In this document: positions 20,401 to 29,244 of the stretch, one piece after another | Layout of the letters: each line of letters opens with the position of its first letter | Position numbering within the stretch: position 1 is the stretch's first letter | Assembly (NCBI RefSeq): GCF_027111355.2 | Contig: NZ_CP114291.2 | Location: 3,410,001 to 3,474,000 of the forward strand | DNA: 64,000 bases | Direction: 5' to 3' | Source: Flavobacterium eburneipallidum | GTDB lineage: Bacteria > Bacteroidota > Bacteroidia > Flavobacteriales > Flavobacteriaceae | Position numbers and translations under genes: made by a program | The notes under the pieces: generated by a model | Told to the model about the DNA's origin: nothing | Seen by the model: the letters and a program-made list of their open reading frames with translations, nothing else | The model's database searches: none

Positions 20401-22509
20401 AAAATTCAATCGCAAGGCAATCAGAACAATGCGCCATTAAAAGTAGATTTTGTCAATTTCAAAATCGAAACTATTTTGAATATGGTTAAAAAAGAAAAAC
20501 TTTTGATGGATGGTTTAATAAATGGTTCGGCAGTAATTGATAATGTGGTGACCAACCCTACTTTCACTTCGGATTTGACAATTGATAAATTTGTTTTTCA
20601 GGGAGAAGCTGTTGGCGATATCAGTCTAAAAATTGACAATAAAACCGCCAATGTACTTTCGGCAAATATGAAGCTTTCAGGCGAAGGAAACGACCTTGAA
20701 CTATTAGGAAAATACATAACCGACAACGGAAATTTCGATTTGAATTTAGACATTAATCAATTAAACATCAAAAGTATTCAAGGCTTTTCGATGGGCAATA
20801 TTTCGGAAGGAAAAGGAACTTTATCAGGACAATTTAAAATCACTGGAACGACTGCTGAACCTAAAGTGAATGGCGAATTATTGTTTAAGGACGCTGGTTT
20901 TAGAGTTACAAAACTGAATTCTTTTTTCAACATCAATGACGAAAAAATTGCTTTAAGCAATGAAACTATCAACTTTGATAATTTTACTTTAACGGACGAA
21001 AACAAAAACGAATTGAGTGTAAACGGAAAAATAATTTCTAAAAATTTTACGGATTATCAATTTGATTTGGCTGTAAAAGCAGATGATTTCAGAGCCATAA
21101 ACTCTACAGCTGCAGATAATGAAATGTTCTACGGCGATTTATTTTTGGATACTAAATTAAAGATTGAAGGAACACTCGAAAACCCTATCGTTAAAGGAAA
21201 TATCACCATTAATGAGGAAACTAAATTTTCTGTTGTTCTTCCGCAATCCGATCCGTCGATTGTAGATAGAGAAGGCATTGTTGAATTTGTAGATGAAGAC
21301 AATGTGTATCTGAAACAAACCGTGAATTTGCAAAACAAACTCAATCAATCGCAATTAATTGGAATGGATGTGGCAGTCACGATTTCTATCGACAAAGAAG
21401 CCGAACTTACTTTGGTTATCGACAAAGGCAATGGCGATTACTTGAATTTGAAAGGTGAAGCAGAACTTTCTGGCGGAATTGATCCTTCTGGAAAAACTAC
21501 TTTGACAGGGAAATACGAGTTTAGTGATGGTGCTTATGAAATGAATTTCAACATGATTCGACGAAAATTTGATATTCAAAAAGGCAGTTATATCATTTGG
21601 AATGGCGAGCCGACTATGGCAAATGTCAATATTACGGCAGTCTATAATATCAATACCGCTCCTTTGGATTTATTGGGCGATCAATTGGGAACTGTTACTC
21701 CCGAAGTGAGAAATACCTACAAACAGAAGATTCCTTTTCAAACTTTATTGAAGATGAATGGCGAATTATTGAAGCCTGAAATTAGTTTTGACATTGTTTT
21801 ACCCGATGGTAATTACGGCGTTTCATCAGATATTATTACTACTTCACAAGGAAAATTGGAGCAATTAAGACAAGATCCATCAGAATTGAACAAACAAGTT
21901 TTTGCACTCTTATTACTGAACAGATTTGTGGGAGAAAATCCTTTTGCCAGTGAAAGTGGTAGTACGAGTGCCGAATATCTCGCTCGACAAAGTGCTAGCA
22001 AAATCCTTTCGCAACAGCTAAATGATATGGCTGGTGATTTAATAAGTGGAGTGCAACTGGAATTTGATTTAGAATCGACAGAAGATTTTACTTCAGGTGC
22101 CAAAGAAACCAGAACCGATTTGAATGTTGGCATTTCTAAAAAACTTTTGAATGACCGATTGAAAGTAACTGTAGGCAGTAGTTTTGGTGTAGAGGGAGAC
22201 GAACGAGCCAATGAAGATGCCGCTAATATTGCTGGAGATGCCTCATTAGAATACCAATTGAGCAAAGATGGGCGATACATGATTCGAGTGTATCGAAAAA
22301 ACGAATACCAAGTTGCCATTCAAGGAGAAGTGGTAGAAACGGGTGCTGTTTTTGTCATCACGATGGAGTACAATCATTTCAGAGAGCTTTTCAAAAAAAG
22401 TGCTGAAGAAATTGAAATTACCAAAAAAGAAAAACTGCAAAAAGAGAAAAAGAAAGCAGAGAAAAAGAAAGCAGAGAAAGAGAAGCAAAAAAAGAAAGAA
22501 AACCAATGA
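17437..22509 (+). CDS. tamB: TamB-like translocation/assembly module protein
   Basis: This 1690-residue protein has one N-terminal membrane helix (residues ~13-33), then a very long run of beta-strand repeats of the AsmA/DUF490 kind, and the conserved TamB C-terminal domain (about residues 1230-1620, including GKYEFSDGAYEMNF and ALLLLNRFVG). TamB-type proteins bridge the periplasm and are linked to phospholipid transfer and outer-membrane protein insertion. The protein ends in an unusual Lys/Glu-rich tail of ~40 residues. The stop overlaps the start of the tamL gene by four bases (ATGA), giving translational coupling. Confidence 0.93.
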   Translation: MSPKLLLLAKKALRILLWCTVAIVGFLLLLIVLIQVPAVQNFAKDKAITYLNNKIKTKTTLDRIAISFPKNIVLEGFYFEDQNKDTLLSGKRLEVDIDLFKLLSNEVEINSVALENVTANISRNKDSVFNFDYIIKAFASTEPKKPDSKPFVISVVNVDLKNIKFQFKDDLSKNDIKVKLDKFATQFKKFDLDKMDFNIPNIDLQGLKVVLNQDLVEKIAEVSVKTADTIAKRSDFNLELNEISLSKIAILYDNKDSKMNSGLTLGSLKLLVNDLDIQNQKFDFKSFEVKNLKGNLLFGKKDTPIKTPNLDSTSLPKQSWKVKLAKLDLQNIAFQFDDMQSPALKNGIDYSHLNLNSLNTKAEQIYYGNDTISGNLKSLTVNEKSGLKIQQLKTQFFYGPKQAYLKNLYLKTPQTLLQDQIKVNYQSIASISKNTGDLGIQANMNQAKIGFKDILLFAPQLQKTNPFNSNPNAVLYINSRLNGKIKDLTIPYFQIQGIGSTKISVSGKIKGLPDVEKAFFDLDIKNLTTSSKDIISFVPANTLPKTIRLPEQLQLKGNFKGGIANFKTKLALNSNYGKANVDALFDNSVKNREKYDATISFQDFNLGRLIQNDSLGKITLNTKVKGQGLNPQTANAQLEAIVKKADFNKYIYSNISLKGAIAKGNFNVKANSNDPNLKFLLAANGGFKDKYPAVKLNLNLDIADLEKLNLHAGPMKIRGNIAADISNSNPDYLNGKIATSNIQILQDADPIVLDSIKIVAFSDATKNNIKISSQFIKAEIDGKYKLTTLADAIQNSVSKYINIQDRKPKTNAQNQRLTFNISVQNDPILHQLVPKLTGLEPITISGRYNSVGDTLIVKGAIPRIIYANNTISDGKINMETKEKALEYQVSVGTIEGGQFKIPFTNLSGKAENNILTYALQVKDADQKDQYFIAGELLHQDAKNVVKLNPENLVLNYDKWNINADNSIEFGDKRLYINKFFLDNSGNELKIQSQGNQNNAPLKVDFVNFKIETILNMVKKEKLLMDGLINGSAVIDNVVTNPTFTSDLTIDKFVFQGEAVGDISLKIDNKTANVLSANMKLSGEGNDLELLGKYITDNGNFDLNLDINQLNIKSIQGFSMGNISEGKGTLSGQFKITGTTAEPKVNGELLFKDAGFRVTKLNSFFNINDEKIALSNETINFDNFTLTDENKNELSVNGKIISKNFTDYQFDLAVKADDFRAINSTAADNEMFYGDLFLDTKLKIEGTLENPIVKGNITINEETKFSVVLPQSDPSIVDREGIVEFVDEDNVYLKQTVNLQNKLNQSQLIGMDVAVTISIDKEAELTLVIDKGNGDYLNLKGEAELSGGIDPSGKTTLTGKYEFSDGAYEMNFNMIRRKFDIQKGSYIIWNGEPTMANVNITAVYNINTAPLDLLGDQLGTVTPEVRNTYKQKIPFQTLLKMNGELLKPEISFDIVLPDGNYGVSSDIITTSQGKLEQLRQDPSELNKQVFALLLLNRFVGENPFASESGSTSAEYLARQSASKILSQQLNDMAGDLISGVQLEFDLESTEDFTSGAKETRTDLNVGISKKLLNDRLKVTVGSSFGVEGDERANEDAANIAGDASLEYQLSKDGRYMIRVYRKNEYQVAIQGEVVETGAVFVITMEYNHFRELFKKSAEEIEITKKEKLQKEKKKAEKKKAEKEKQKKKENQ

Positions 22510-24800
22510 AAATGAACTATTCAAAATATCTTTTGCTATGGTGCTGCTTCTTTATTTTAGGATGCAGCAATACTAAATATTTGCCCAAAGGCGATTTGTT
22601 ATATACAGATGGTTCGGTAAAAATTGAGGATTCAATTATCAAAAGAAAAGACCGAAAAGCACTTGAAACAGAACTAAAAACACTTTTGCGTCCCAAACCT
22701 AACAAGCAAATATTGGGATTGAGACCCAAATTATTAATCTATAATCTGGCAGGAAAACCTAAAAAAGAAAAAGGAATTCGTCATTGGTTGCGAACCAAAG
22801 TAGGAGAAGCTCCAGTTTTATTCAGCCAAGTCGATTTAGAATACAATTCCTCCGTTTTAAGAAATTATATCGAAAATAGAGGCTATTTCAAAGCCAGAGC
22901 ACAATCGGATTCTACCCGAAAAGGAGGTCGTGCTACAGCAGAATACAAAATTATCCTTTCCAAACAATACAAAATTAAGGAGATTTCTTTTCCAAATGAT
23001 TCTACCGATTTAGGAAAAGCCATTAGCCGAACGCAACGAAGAAGCCTTTTGGTACCAGGCAATCCGTATGATTTAGAAACTATAAAATTAGAACGCGAAC
23101 GCATAGATGCCCGACTCAAAGAAAAAGGATTTTATTTCTTTAATCCCGATTATATTTTGGCACAGGTTGACAGTACCAAAGGCAATCAAGAAGTGAATAT
23201 CAAACTAAAAATAAAAGACGAAACACCAGACAAAGCCAAGCAAGCTTATACGATAAATAATATTATTGTATATCCCAATTATTCGATTTTAAAAGACAGT
23301 GCTACTTACAAAAAAGATGACATACTGCAATACAAAGATTTTACCATCATTGATTCGGCAAAAACCTTTAACCCTAGAGTCTATGATCGTACTTTGTATT
23401 TCAAAAAAGGTGATTTTTACAATCGAAAAAACCACAATCTATCCTTAAATCGATTTGTGAATTTAGGCACTTTCAAGTTTGTAAAAAACGAATTCAAAGT
23501 ATCGGATTCAATTCCCAATACTTTGGATGCTTATTATTATTTGACCTTATTACCCAAAAAATTCATCCGTTTTGAGTTAGGAGCTAGCACCAATTCGGCT
23601 GGATATACTGGAACCAACGCAAAAATCAATTGGAATAACAGAAACTTTCTGGGCGGTGCTGAATTGTTCACCCTTTCTTTATTTGGTGGTGCCGATTTTC
23701 AGGTAGGTGGAAAAAATGGAGGCTACAATATTTATAGTTTTGGAGGAGAAGCCAGTTTAATATTGCCTCGATTAGTAGCACCTTTTACTTGGCAAAATTC
23801 CAGTGAATTTGTTCCTAAAACCAAAATGGCTATCAGTTATGAACGTCAAAACCGAGCGCAACTCTACTCACTAAATTCTTTCAAAACCTCTTTTGGTTAT
23901 CTGTGGAAAGAAAGTGCGAGAGCTGAACACGATTTGAAAGTGGTAAACATCAATTATGTTAGTCCAAACGAAGTAACGGAATTGTACCAACAAGAAATTT
24001 TAGCCAATCCTTCACTTTCAAAAGTCATCGAAAAACAACTTATTTTCGGTCCAACTTACAATTATACGTTTACCAACACCATGCAAAAAAGGAAAAAAAA
24101 CACTTTCTATTTTAATGGCGAATTGGATTTAGCTGGAAATATAACAGGATTAATCAGAAAAGCAAACGTAAAAAAAGGCGATACCATCCAATTTTTTGAT
24201 GTGCCTTTCAGCCAATATATAAAGGTAAAAGCTGATTTAAGGCATTATTTAAAGTTAGGCGAAAACAGCAAACTAGCCTCAAGAATAATCGCAGGAGCAG
24301 GTTTTGCTTACGGAAATAACACTGAAATGCCTTCCTCCAGACAATTTGTTGTTGGTGGTGCTAATAGTTTAAGAGCTTTCAGAGCACAATCCATTGGCCC
24401 AGGAATTTATCAACCTACAGCAACTAATTCTACTTTTCTGCCCGATGAATCTGGAGATATAAAATTAGAATTCAATACAGAATATAAAACTAAATTATTC
24501 AGCATTGTCGATGGCGCATTGTTTGCCGATGCTGGAAATATCTGGCTCTTAAACGAAAATCCAAATAAACTTGGCGGTCAATTTACCAAAGATTTCATGA
24601 AACAAATTGCCGTTGGCGTAGGTGCTGGATTGCGTTTCGATTTTTCATTTTTAGTCCTCCGAACAGATTTGGCCTTCCCTATTCGTCAACCTTATCCCGT
24701 TAACGGAAGCAATTGGGTAATAGACAACATCGATTTTGGAAGTGGTCCTTGGCGGAAAGACAATTTGATTTTGAATATTGCTATTGGTTATCCTTTTTAA
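22506..24800 (+). CDS. tamL: BamA/TamA family outer-membrane protein, lipoprotein type (TamL)
   Basis: The 764-residue product starts with a lipoprotein signal, FFILGCSNTKYLPKG, with Cys at about residue 20, a known feature of the Bacteroidota TamA homologue TamL. POTRA-like domains occupy residues ~30-330, and the C-terminal half is a 16-stranded Omp85 barrel with the GGANSLRAF motif (~residue 618), the conserved VGGxxxxRG-like lid-lock element. With TamB it should form the envelope-spanning TAM complex. A second in-frame ATG two codons later is equally possible as the start. A terminator follows at 24818. Confidence 0.92.
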   Translation: MKMNYSKYLLLWCCFFILGCSNTKYLPKGDLLYTDGSVKIEDSIIKRKDRKALETELKTLLRPKPNKQILGLRPKLLIYNLAGKPKKEKGIRHWLRTKVGEAPVLFSQVDLEYNSSVLRNYIENRGYFKARAQSDSTRKGGRATAEYKIILSKQYKIKEISFPNDSTDLGKAISRTQRRSLLVPGNPYDLETIKLERERIDARLKEKGFYFFNPDYILAQVDSTKGNQEVNIKLKIKDETPDKAKQAYTINNIIVYPNYSILKDSATYKKDDILQYKDFTIIDSAKTFNPRVYDRTLYFKKGDFYNRKNHNLSLNRFVNLGTFKFVKNEFKVSDSIPNTLDAYYYLTLLPKKFIRFELGASTNSAGYTGTNAKINWNNRNFLGGAELFTLSLFGGADFQVGGKNGGYNIYSFGGEASLILPRLVAPFTWQNSSEFVPKTKMAISYERQNRAQLYSLNSFKTSFGYLWKESARAEHDLKVVNINYVSPNEVTELYQQEILANPSLSKVIEKQLIFGPTYNYTFTNTMQKRKKNTFYFNGELDLAGNITGLIRKANVKKGDTIQFFDVPFSQYIKVKADLRHYLKLGENSKLASRIIAGAGFAYGNNTEMPSSRQFVVGGANSLRAFRAQSIGPGIYQPTATNSTFLPDESGDIKLEFNTEYKTKLFSIVDGALFADAGNIWLLNENPNKLGGQFTKDFMKQIAVGVGAGLRFDFSFLVLRTDLAFPIRQPYPVNGSNWVIDNIDFGSGPWRKDNLILNIAIGYPF

Positions 24801-24817
24801 TCAAGTAAACTAAACCT

Positions 24818-24855
24818 AAAAAAGCAGCATCAAAGTTTTTTGATGCTGCTTTTTT
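24818..24855 (+). terminator. Terminator after tamL
   Basis: AGCAGCATCAAA pairs with TTTGATGCTGCT, extended by flanking A and T runs, giving a stem of at least 12 bp. The A/T symmetry means it could also serve the convergent gene. Confidence 0.85.
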
Positions 24856-24879
24856 AATCTAAAAACATTCTATTTTAAA

Positions 24880-25254
24880 CTATTCTAAATCAATTTTTTC
24901 AGAAGTCCAATCAATAGCAAGATGATATTCTGCTTTCTTAAAACCTCTAAATGTGCCTGGCATAATTTTGCTAAACACATCTGTTAAATCTATTACTGTT
25001 TGCGAATCTGTTACAATTGCAGCTCGATTCCATTTGGTAATATTTTTTATACCCAATAAAGCATCTTGCAACCAAGCCCCTAATGTAAAATCAGCTGGCG
25101 AATTATCTAGAAAAAGGAGGTAATTCAATTTATCTGTTTTTTCAACTAAAAGTTTCACTTCTTCAGTAACAAATTCTAAATCTTCTTTTACCACTTCCCC
25201 TTCGCTTCTAAAACCAACCATATTATCTGGCAGTCCTTGTATTTTCTCTATCAT
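24880..25254 (-). CDS. SpoIIAA-like (STAS/SEC14-type) protein
   Basis: The 124-residue soluble protein shows the SpoIIAA-like pattern of short alternating strands and helices: MVGFRSEGEVVKEDLE at the start, LNYLLFLDN in the middle and VTDSQTVIDLTDVFSKIMPG then FKKAEYHLAIDW at the end, where the last helix-strand unit is the family marker. These small proteins occur singly in many bacteria and their role is unclear. A -7 element TAATTTTG lies ~24 bases upstream on the minus strand. It is convergent with tamL and monocistronic. Confidence 0.85.
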   Translation of the reverse strand: MIEKIQGLPDNMVGFRSEGEVVKEDLEFVTEEVKLLVEKTDKLNYLLFLDNSPADFTLGAWLQDALLGIKNITKWNRAAIVTDSQTVIDLTDVFSKIMPGTFRGFKKAEYHLAIDWTSEKIDLE

Positions 25255-25278
25255 GATTTTTTTTAATTATTTGATAGT

Positions 25279-25286
25279 CAAAATTA
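25279..25286 (-). promoter_or_regulatory. -7 promoter element for the SpoIIAA-like gene
   Basis: TAATTTTG on the minus strand is a perfect TAnnTTTG match, 24 bases before the start codon. No TTG is visible at the expected upstream distance. Confidence 0.45.
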
Positions 25287-25386
25287 TAAAAAACACTGCA
25301 CCACCAGTTTCATAAAAACCATTTTAATTAGTATAATTACCACATTCGAAGGAAGCACAAAAAAGAATTATTTTAAATTTTTAGTA

Positions 25387-25417
25387 TAAAAAAACCGCAA
25401 CATTACTATTGCGGTTT
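25387..25417 (-). terminator. Terminator after the dedA-like gene
   Basis: Stem AAACCGCAA/TTGCGGTTT with an 8-base loop, followed on the minus strand by a T-run. Confidence 0.8.
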
Positions 25418-25437
25418 ACTAGTCAATAAATGCTGTA

Positions 25438-26115
25438 CTATGATTTTACTTTTTTCTTCAACAATTTGAATATCACTGGTAAAGTCGATGCTAAAATAAT
25501 AATGATGATAATCTTTTCGATGTGTTCTTTCAAATCAATTCCCCATTGCTCTTTGAACAGACCATACAAATAATGTCCTGAAAATATTAATAGAAACGAC
25601 CATAAAAAAGAACTCAAAATATTATAGAACATAAATTTCTTTTTGTCCATGGCAACAATTCCTGCCACTATCGGAGCAAAAGTTCTGAAAATTGGCAAAA
25701 ATCTAGCAAAAATAATCGCTTTACCGCCATACTTTTCGAAGAAATCTTTGGACTGTAATAAGTAATGCTTCTTGAACCAAAAAGTATCTTCTTTTTTAAA
25801 CAAATAAACACCGCTTTTAGCACCAAACCAATAGCCTACCATATTGCCAAAAATACCTGCAACTGCTACTAAAACTGACAATATAGTCACATTCAGAAAA
25901 CCATTCTCCAATACAAAAATGGTTTGAAGCAACTCTCGGTTATAAATTCCTGCTAGAAAAAGCAAACTATCGCCTGGAAGAAAAAAACCTGCAAAAAGTC
26001 CTGTTTCTGCAAAAACAATAAACAAAACCATGTATAATCCTATTTGGATTCCACCAAGTTTCAAAGTAATATAAAATTCAGGGTTAATTAATTGCCCCCA
26101 ATCGAAATCATTCAT
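25438..26115 (-). CDS. DedA family membrane protein
   Basis: The 225-residue integral membrane protein has the DedA/SNARE-associated (VTT) motifs: an early reentrant stretch ETGLFAGFFLPGDSLLFLAG and the later FARFLPIFRTFAPIVAG with its conserved Arg-Pro pair, plus several membrane helices. DedA proteins support membrane homeostasis, and some act as lipid-carrier flippases. Flanking terminator and 152-bp upstream gap suggest a single-gene unit. Which substrate this paralogue handles cannot be read from the sequence. Confidence 0.93.
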   Translation of the reverse strand: MNDFDWGQLINPEFYITLKLGGIQIGLYMVLFIVFAETGLFAGFFLPGDSLLFLAGIYNRELLQTIFVLENGFLNVTILSVLVAVAGIFGNMVGYWFGAKSGVYLFKKEDTFWFKKHYLLQSKDFFEKYGGKAIIFARFLPIFRTFAPIVAGIVAMDKKKFMFYNILSSFLWSFLLIFSGHYLYGLFKEQWGIDLKEHIEKIIIIIILASTLPVIFKLLKKKVKS

Positions 26116-26267
26116 AAAATTATTTTAAAATTTTGTGGGTAAAAATAGGTATTGTTTACCAAAACAGCATCATTAAAACAGTGTATTTCTGCCTTTTTAG
26201 TAAAACTTTAATACAATTCATTTTTCCTTAAACTTATCGTAACTCATTAAAAGAAAATCAAAAGAAT

Positions 26268-26621
26268 CTATTTCTTAATTTCCTCTCTTTCGTATTGACA
26301 ACAATGGTGCAATTTATCGTAAGTTTCTTGTGTTGATCGTACTTCTCCAGCATCATGACCTACTTTGGCCACAGCCTTTTTGACTTCACTGATCGAAGTT
26401 TTTTCTTCATTAAGAGTTACGTCTAATTTATGGGTTTCGATATTCCAATTGGCCATTTTTACGCCAGCTACAGAGAAAGCCGCTTTTTGAATGCGTCTTT
26501 GGCATTGTTCGCAATTACCGTTTACCATAACGGTATATTTGGCGTTTTTATTCTTTTTAGCTTGTGCTTGTGTAGAAAGTGCTACCATTAGTAACATCAT
26601 TCCTAAAAAAATATTTTTCAT
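26268..26621 (-). CDS. Periplasmic heavy-metal-associated (HMA) domain protein
   Basis: The 117-residue product has a cleaved signal peptide (ending ALSTQAQA) and a single HMA fold: MVNGNCEQCQRRI supplies the metal-binding CxxC, followed by the ferredoxin-like beta-alpha-beta pattern NWNIETHKLDVTL and ISEVKKAVAKVGHDA. A C-terminal HHCCQYE adds possible extra ligands. It likely binds Cu(I) or a similar soft metal outside the cytoplasm. It follows the TonB receptor gene by 53 bp, with the HYC_CC_PP gene upstream of both, so the three form a cassette. Confidence 0.9.
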   Translation of the reverse strand: MKNIFLGMMLLMVALSTQAQAKKNKNAKYTVMVNGNCEQCQRRIQKAAFSVAGVKMANWNIETHKLDVTLNEEKTSISEVKKAVAKVGHDAGEVRSTQETYDKLHHCCQYEREEIKK

Positions 26622-26674
26622 AATTTAATTTCTTTAATTGTTATTGAAATTGATTTTTGCAATTCTCATTGCCC

Positions 26675-28702
26675 TTATTTTATTTTATATCGAAGCCCCG
26701 CATAATACATTTGTCCAAAAACTGGCGCATAAACAATAGAAGCATCAAATGTAGAACCAAAAGGATTTTCGCTACCCACAATCGCTTTTTCTTGTCTATA
26801 GTTTCCAATGTTTTCACCGCCAACATAGACTTCAAAAGTAGGAGAAAAAATTCTAGTAATTTGGGTATTCATCAAAGAATAAGAAGGCGAATATTCTGGA
26901 AGCCTATCTTCCACTGGATTTGATGCCGTTTCTGGTAATTTTTGTTCGCCCATCCAATTGTAAGTGAAATCAAATTTCCACTGTTTTCCTTTGTCATCAA
27001 TGTGGGTTTCATAAGCTACATTTCCAAAAAAGCGATGTTTGGCTTGCAAAGGTCTTTCGCTTCTTCCACTCAAATAATCGGTTTGAATGTCGTAATATTT
27101 ATAAGCGGTTCTTAAATCAAGATGTTTTGCCAATTCTACATTAAAGTCTAATTGCAAACTATTAGCAAAAGATTTCCCATCTAAATTGTAGAATAAAGCC
27201 TGATGCGTCCCTGGAATCACTGTCGGCGTATATAAATCGACCACTACTTGATTTTTGAAATCGGTTCTGTAAAGGTCAAAACCAGCATCGACTTTTTTAC
27301 CAAAAACAAAAAATCCTTGATTGAAACTCAAGCCGTAATTCCAAGCGATTTCAGGATCTAGACCATAAATTTTTCCGTTGGAATCCAAAATTTCAAAAGC
27401 TCTAGAACTCGCAAAAAGAGGCTGATTTTCAGCAAAAATATTGGCAGAACGTTTTCCTCTTCCTGCCGAAGCTCGCAAAACGCCTTTCGCCCAAGGATTG
27501 TATCGGGCGTGTAATCTTGGTGTAACAAAAACTCCTAAACGATTGTGATTATCGATTCGTCCACCAGCTATAAAACTAAAATTTGAACTGTTGTCAAATG
27601 TGTATTCAAAGAAAGCCCCAACGGAGTTATCAATTCTGCTATAATCCGTCACGTTCACAAATTCCTGATACTTATCGTAAGTAAAGTTCAAACCCGTTGC
27701 AAATTTGTTCATCGTGTTATTGATAATCGAGTTGAAAATCAAATTCGAATAATAACTACTTTGTTTGATGTTGTATTGGTTCAAACCAAAATAAGAATCT
27801 TGATTGTGACTGTCAAAAGCGTTTTGAAAGCCAATACTTTGATACGGCATTTCTGGAAAAACATAACCCAGTTTAGCCGATACATTAAAACGCTCCGTGT
27901 TGATTTCGGAACCCCAAAAACTAGTCGTTCCTTTATCTTTCTTTGGGTCAAAATCCATTTCACCCGTTTGTTTTTCGTCATTCATATAACGGAAATTGAT
28001 AAAACTTACCCAGCCTTTCTCGGCATCGGTATATTGCCAACGATTCAAAACATTGATTTGTTTTGCCAATGGATTGTCCAAAAAACCATCGTCATTCATA
28101 TCGTTTTTGGCAATTCGGGTATTGCCATGAACGAACATACTACTCGCCCATTTATCTGAAATTTTGGTATTGAAATGCGTATTCAATTCAAAACGGCTGT
28201 CGGTCGAACCATAAGCATTCAAGAAAAAAGGAATGTCATTGACCGGTTTAATTAATTCGGTGTTGATTTGTCCCGAAATACTTTCGTAGCCGTTGACAAC
28301 ACTACCCGCTCCTTTTGTGATTTGGATACTTTCGACCCAAGTTCCCGGCGTAAAAGAAAGTCCGTAGGCTTGAGAAGCACCTCGAACTGATGGAATATTT
28401 TCTTCAGTAATCATCAAATACGGACTGGTCAAACCTAGCATTTTGATTTGCTTGGTTCCCGTCAAAGCATCCGAAAAATTCACATCGATTGAAGGATTGG
28501 TTTCAAAGCTTTCGGCGAGATTACAACAAGCCGCTTTGAGCAATTCCTTACTGGTTAGCAAGGTTGTGTTTGCCGTAATCTTCGAAGATTTTTGCAAACT
28601 TTTACGCTGCGATTGTACTTTTACTTCTAGCAAACTGTCTTGCGAATAAGAATTGAAGACACAAAACAGCATCAATAAAAGTATTGAAATTTGTTTTTTC
28701 AT
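26675..28702 (-). CDS. TonB-dependent receptor, probably metal-related
   Basis: The 675-residue protein has a signal peptide (ending NSYSQ), a plug domain with ITKGAGSVVNGYESISGQINTEL (residues ~131-154), and a beta barrel ending with an aromatic residue pair in GLRYKIK. It lacks the carboxypeptidase-like N-terminal domain common in SusC-type receptors and is shorter than them. The plug begins with an unusual Cys pair (AACCNLAESFETNPSIDV). Flanking HMA and HYC_CC_PP genes point to a metal cargo, most likely copper; this is inferred from context only. Confidence 0.93.
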   Translation of the reverse strand: MKKQISILLLMLFCVFNSYSQDSLLEVKVQSQRKSLQKSSKITANTTLLTSKELLKAACCNLAESFETNPSIDVNFSDALTGTKQIKMLGLTSPYLMITEENIPSVRGASQAYGLSFTPGTWVESIQITKGAGSVVNGYESISGQINTELIKPVNDIPFFLNAYGSTDSRFELNTHFNTKISDKWASSMFVHGNTRIAKNDMNDDGFLDNPLAKQINVLNRWQYTDAEKGWVSFINFRYMNDEKQTGEMDFDPKKDKGTTSFWGSEINTERFNVSAKLGYVFPEMPYQSIGFQNAFDSHNQDSYFGLNQYNIKQSSYYSNLIFNSIINNTMNKFATGLNFTYDKYQEFVNVTDYSRIDNSVGAFFEYTFDNSSNFSFIAGGRIDNHNRLGVFVTPRLHARYNPWAKGVLRASAGRGKRSANIFAENQPLFASSRAFEILDSNGKIYGLDPEIAWNYGLSFNQGFFVFGKKVDAGFDLYRTDFKNQVVVDLYTPTVIPGTHQALFYNLDGKSFANSLQLDFNVELAKHLDLRTAYKYYDIQTDYLSGRSERPLQAKHRFFGNVAYETHIDDKGKQWKFDFTYNWMGEQKLPETASNPVEDRLPEYSPSYSLMNTQITRIFSPTFEVYVGGENIGNYRQEKAIVGSENPFGSTFDASIVYAPVFGQMYYAGLRYKIK

Positions 28703-28770
28703 TATATAGATTTTAATGTTTTTAAAAGAGTTTCAAACCAACGAAGGCTTGATCTTAATAAACATTAGAA

Positions 28771-29187
28771 TCAGACGTAGAAAATGTATTGATGGTATAA
28801 TTGAAACAGCGGCGGCGCATTGGCATCGCAATAATAAGAAGTGATTTCGCTGCTTTTGAAATTGGAAGTTTTAGCAAAAACAATAGGTTTCCATTCTTCG
28901 AATAAGAAAACAAAATTAGAGTGAAAGGCAATAGAAGTTACAGTAGTATTTTCGGATTTCTTTTGGAATTTCAACACTTTATCCTTGCAACAACTGTCTT
29001 TTTTTTCAATACTAGCAGTAGCTTTCGGAGGACAACAACTTATGTCTTGGAGTTCAGCTTTTTTCCAGAAAACAGGTTTTACAGAAGCTATTTCTCCTCC
29101 GCAATAATGCACATCTATAGCAAATCCCACATTGGAAACCAACAGGAATAAAGCTAGAAAAATACTAATGTGCTTTTTGAAGTTCAT
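28771..29187 (-). CDS. HYC_CC_PP family protein
   Basis: The 138-residue protein shows the motifs that name the family: DVHYCGG (HYC) after the signal peptide, and SCCPP followed by a second Cys pair (DSCCKD). Cys and His density suggests metal binding in the periplasm or on the surface. The family is commonly next to TonB-dependent receptors and HMA proteins in flavobacteria, exactly as here. A perfect TAATTTTG -7 element ends only four bases before the ATG, which suggests a leaderless transcript. Function is not established. Confidence 0.87.
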   Translation of the reverse strand: MNFKKHISIFLALFLLVSNVGFAIDVHYCGGEIASVKPVFWKKAELQDISCCPPKATASIEKKDSCCKDKVLKFQKKSENTTVTSIAFHSNFVFLFEEWKPIVFAKTSNFKSSEITSYYCDANAPPLFQLYHQYIFYV

Positions 29188-29191
29188 TGTG

Positions 29192-29225
29192 CAAAATTAA
29201 AGCTTTATTCAAAAACCGAAACCAA
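29192..29225 (-). promoter_or_regulatory. Promoter of the HYC_CC_PP-TonB receptor-HMA cassette
   Basis: On the minus strand TTG (29225-29223), a 23-base spacer and TAATTTTG (29199-29192) fit TTG-N17-23-TAnnTTTG. Only four bases separate it from the ATG, so transcription would begin at or near the start codon. Confidence 0.5.
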
Positions 29226-29244
29226 TTTTTTGTTAAAATAAAAA

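Noticed and set aside
21813..22524. Long minus-strand frames opposite the tamB end
   Set aside because: Antisense shadows; the Phe/Leu-rich stretch comes from the Lys-coding A-rich tail.
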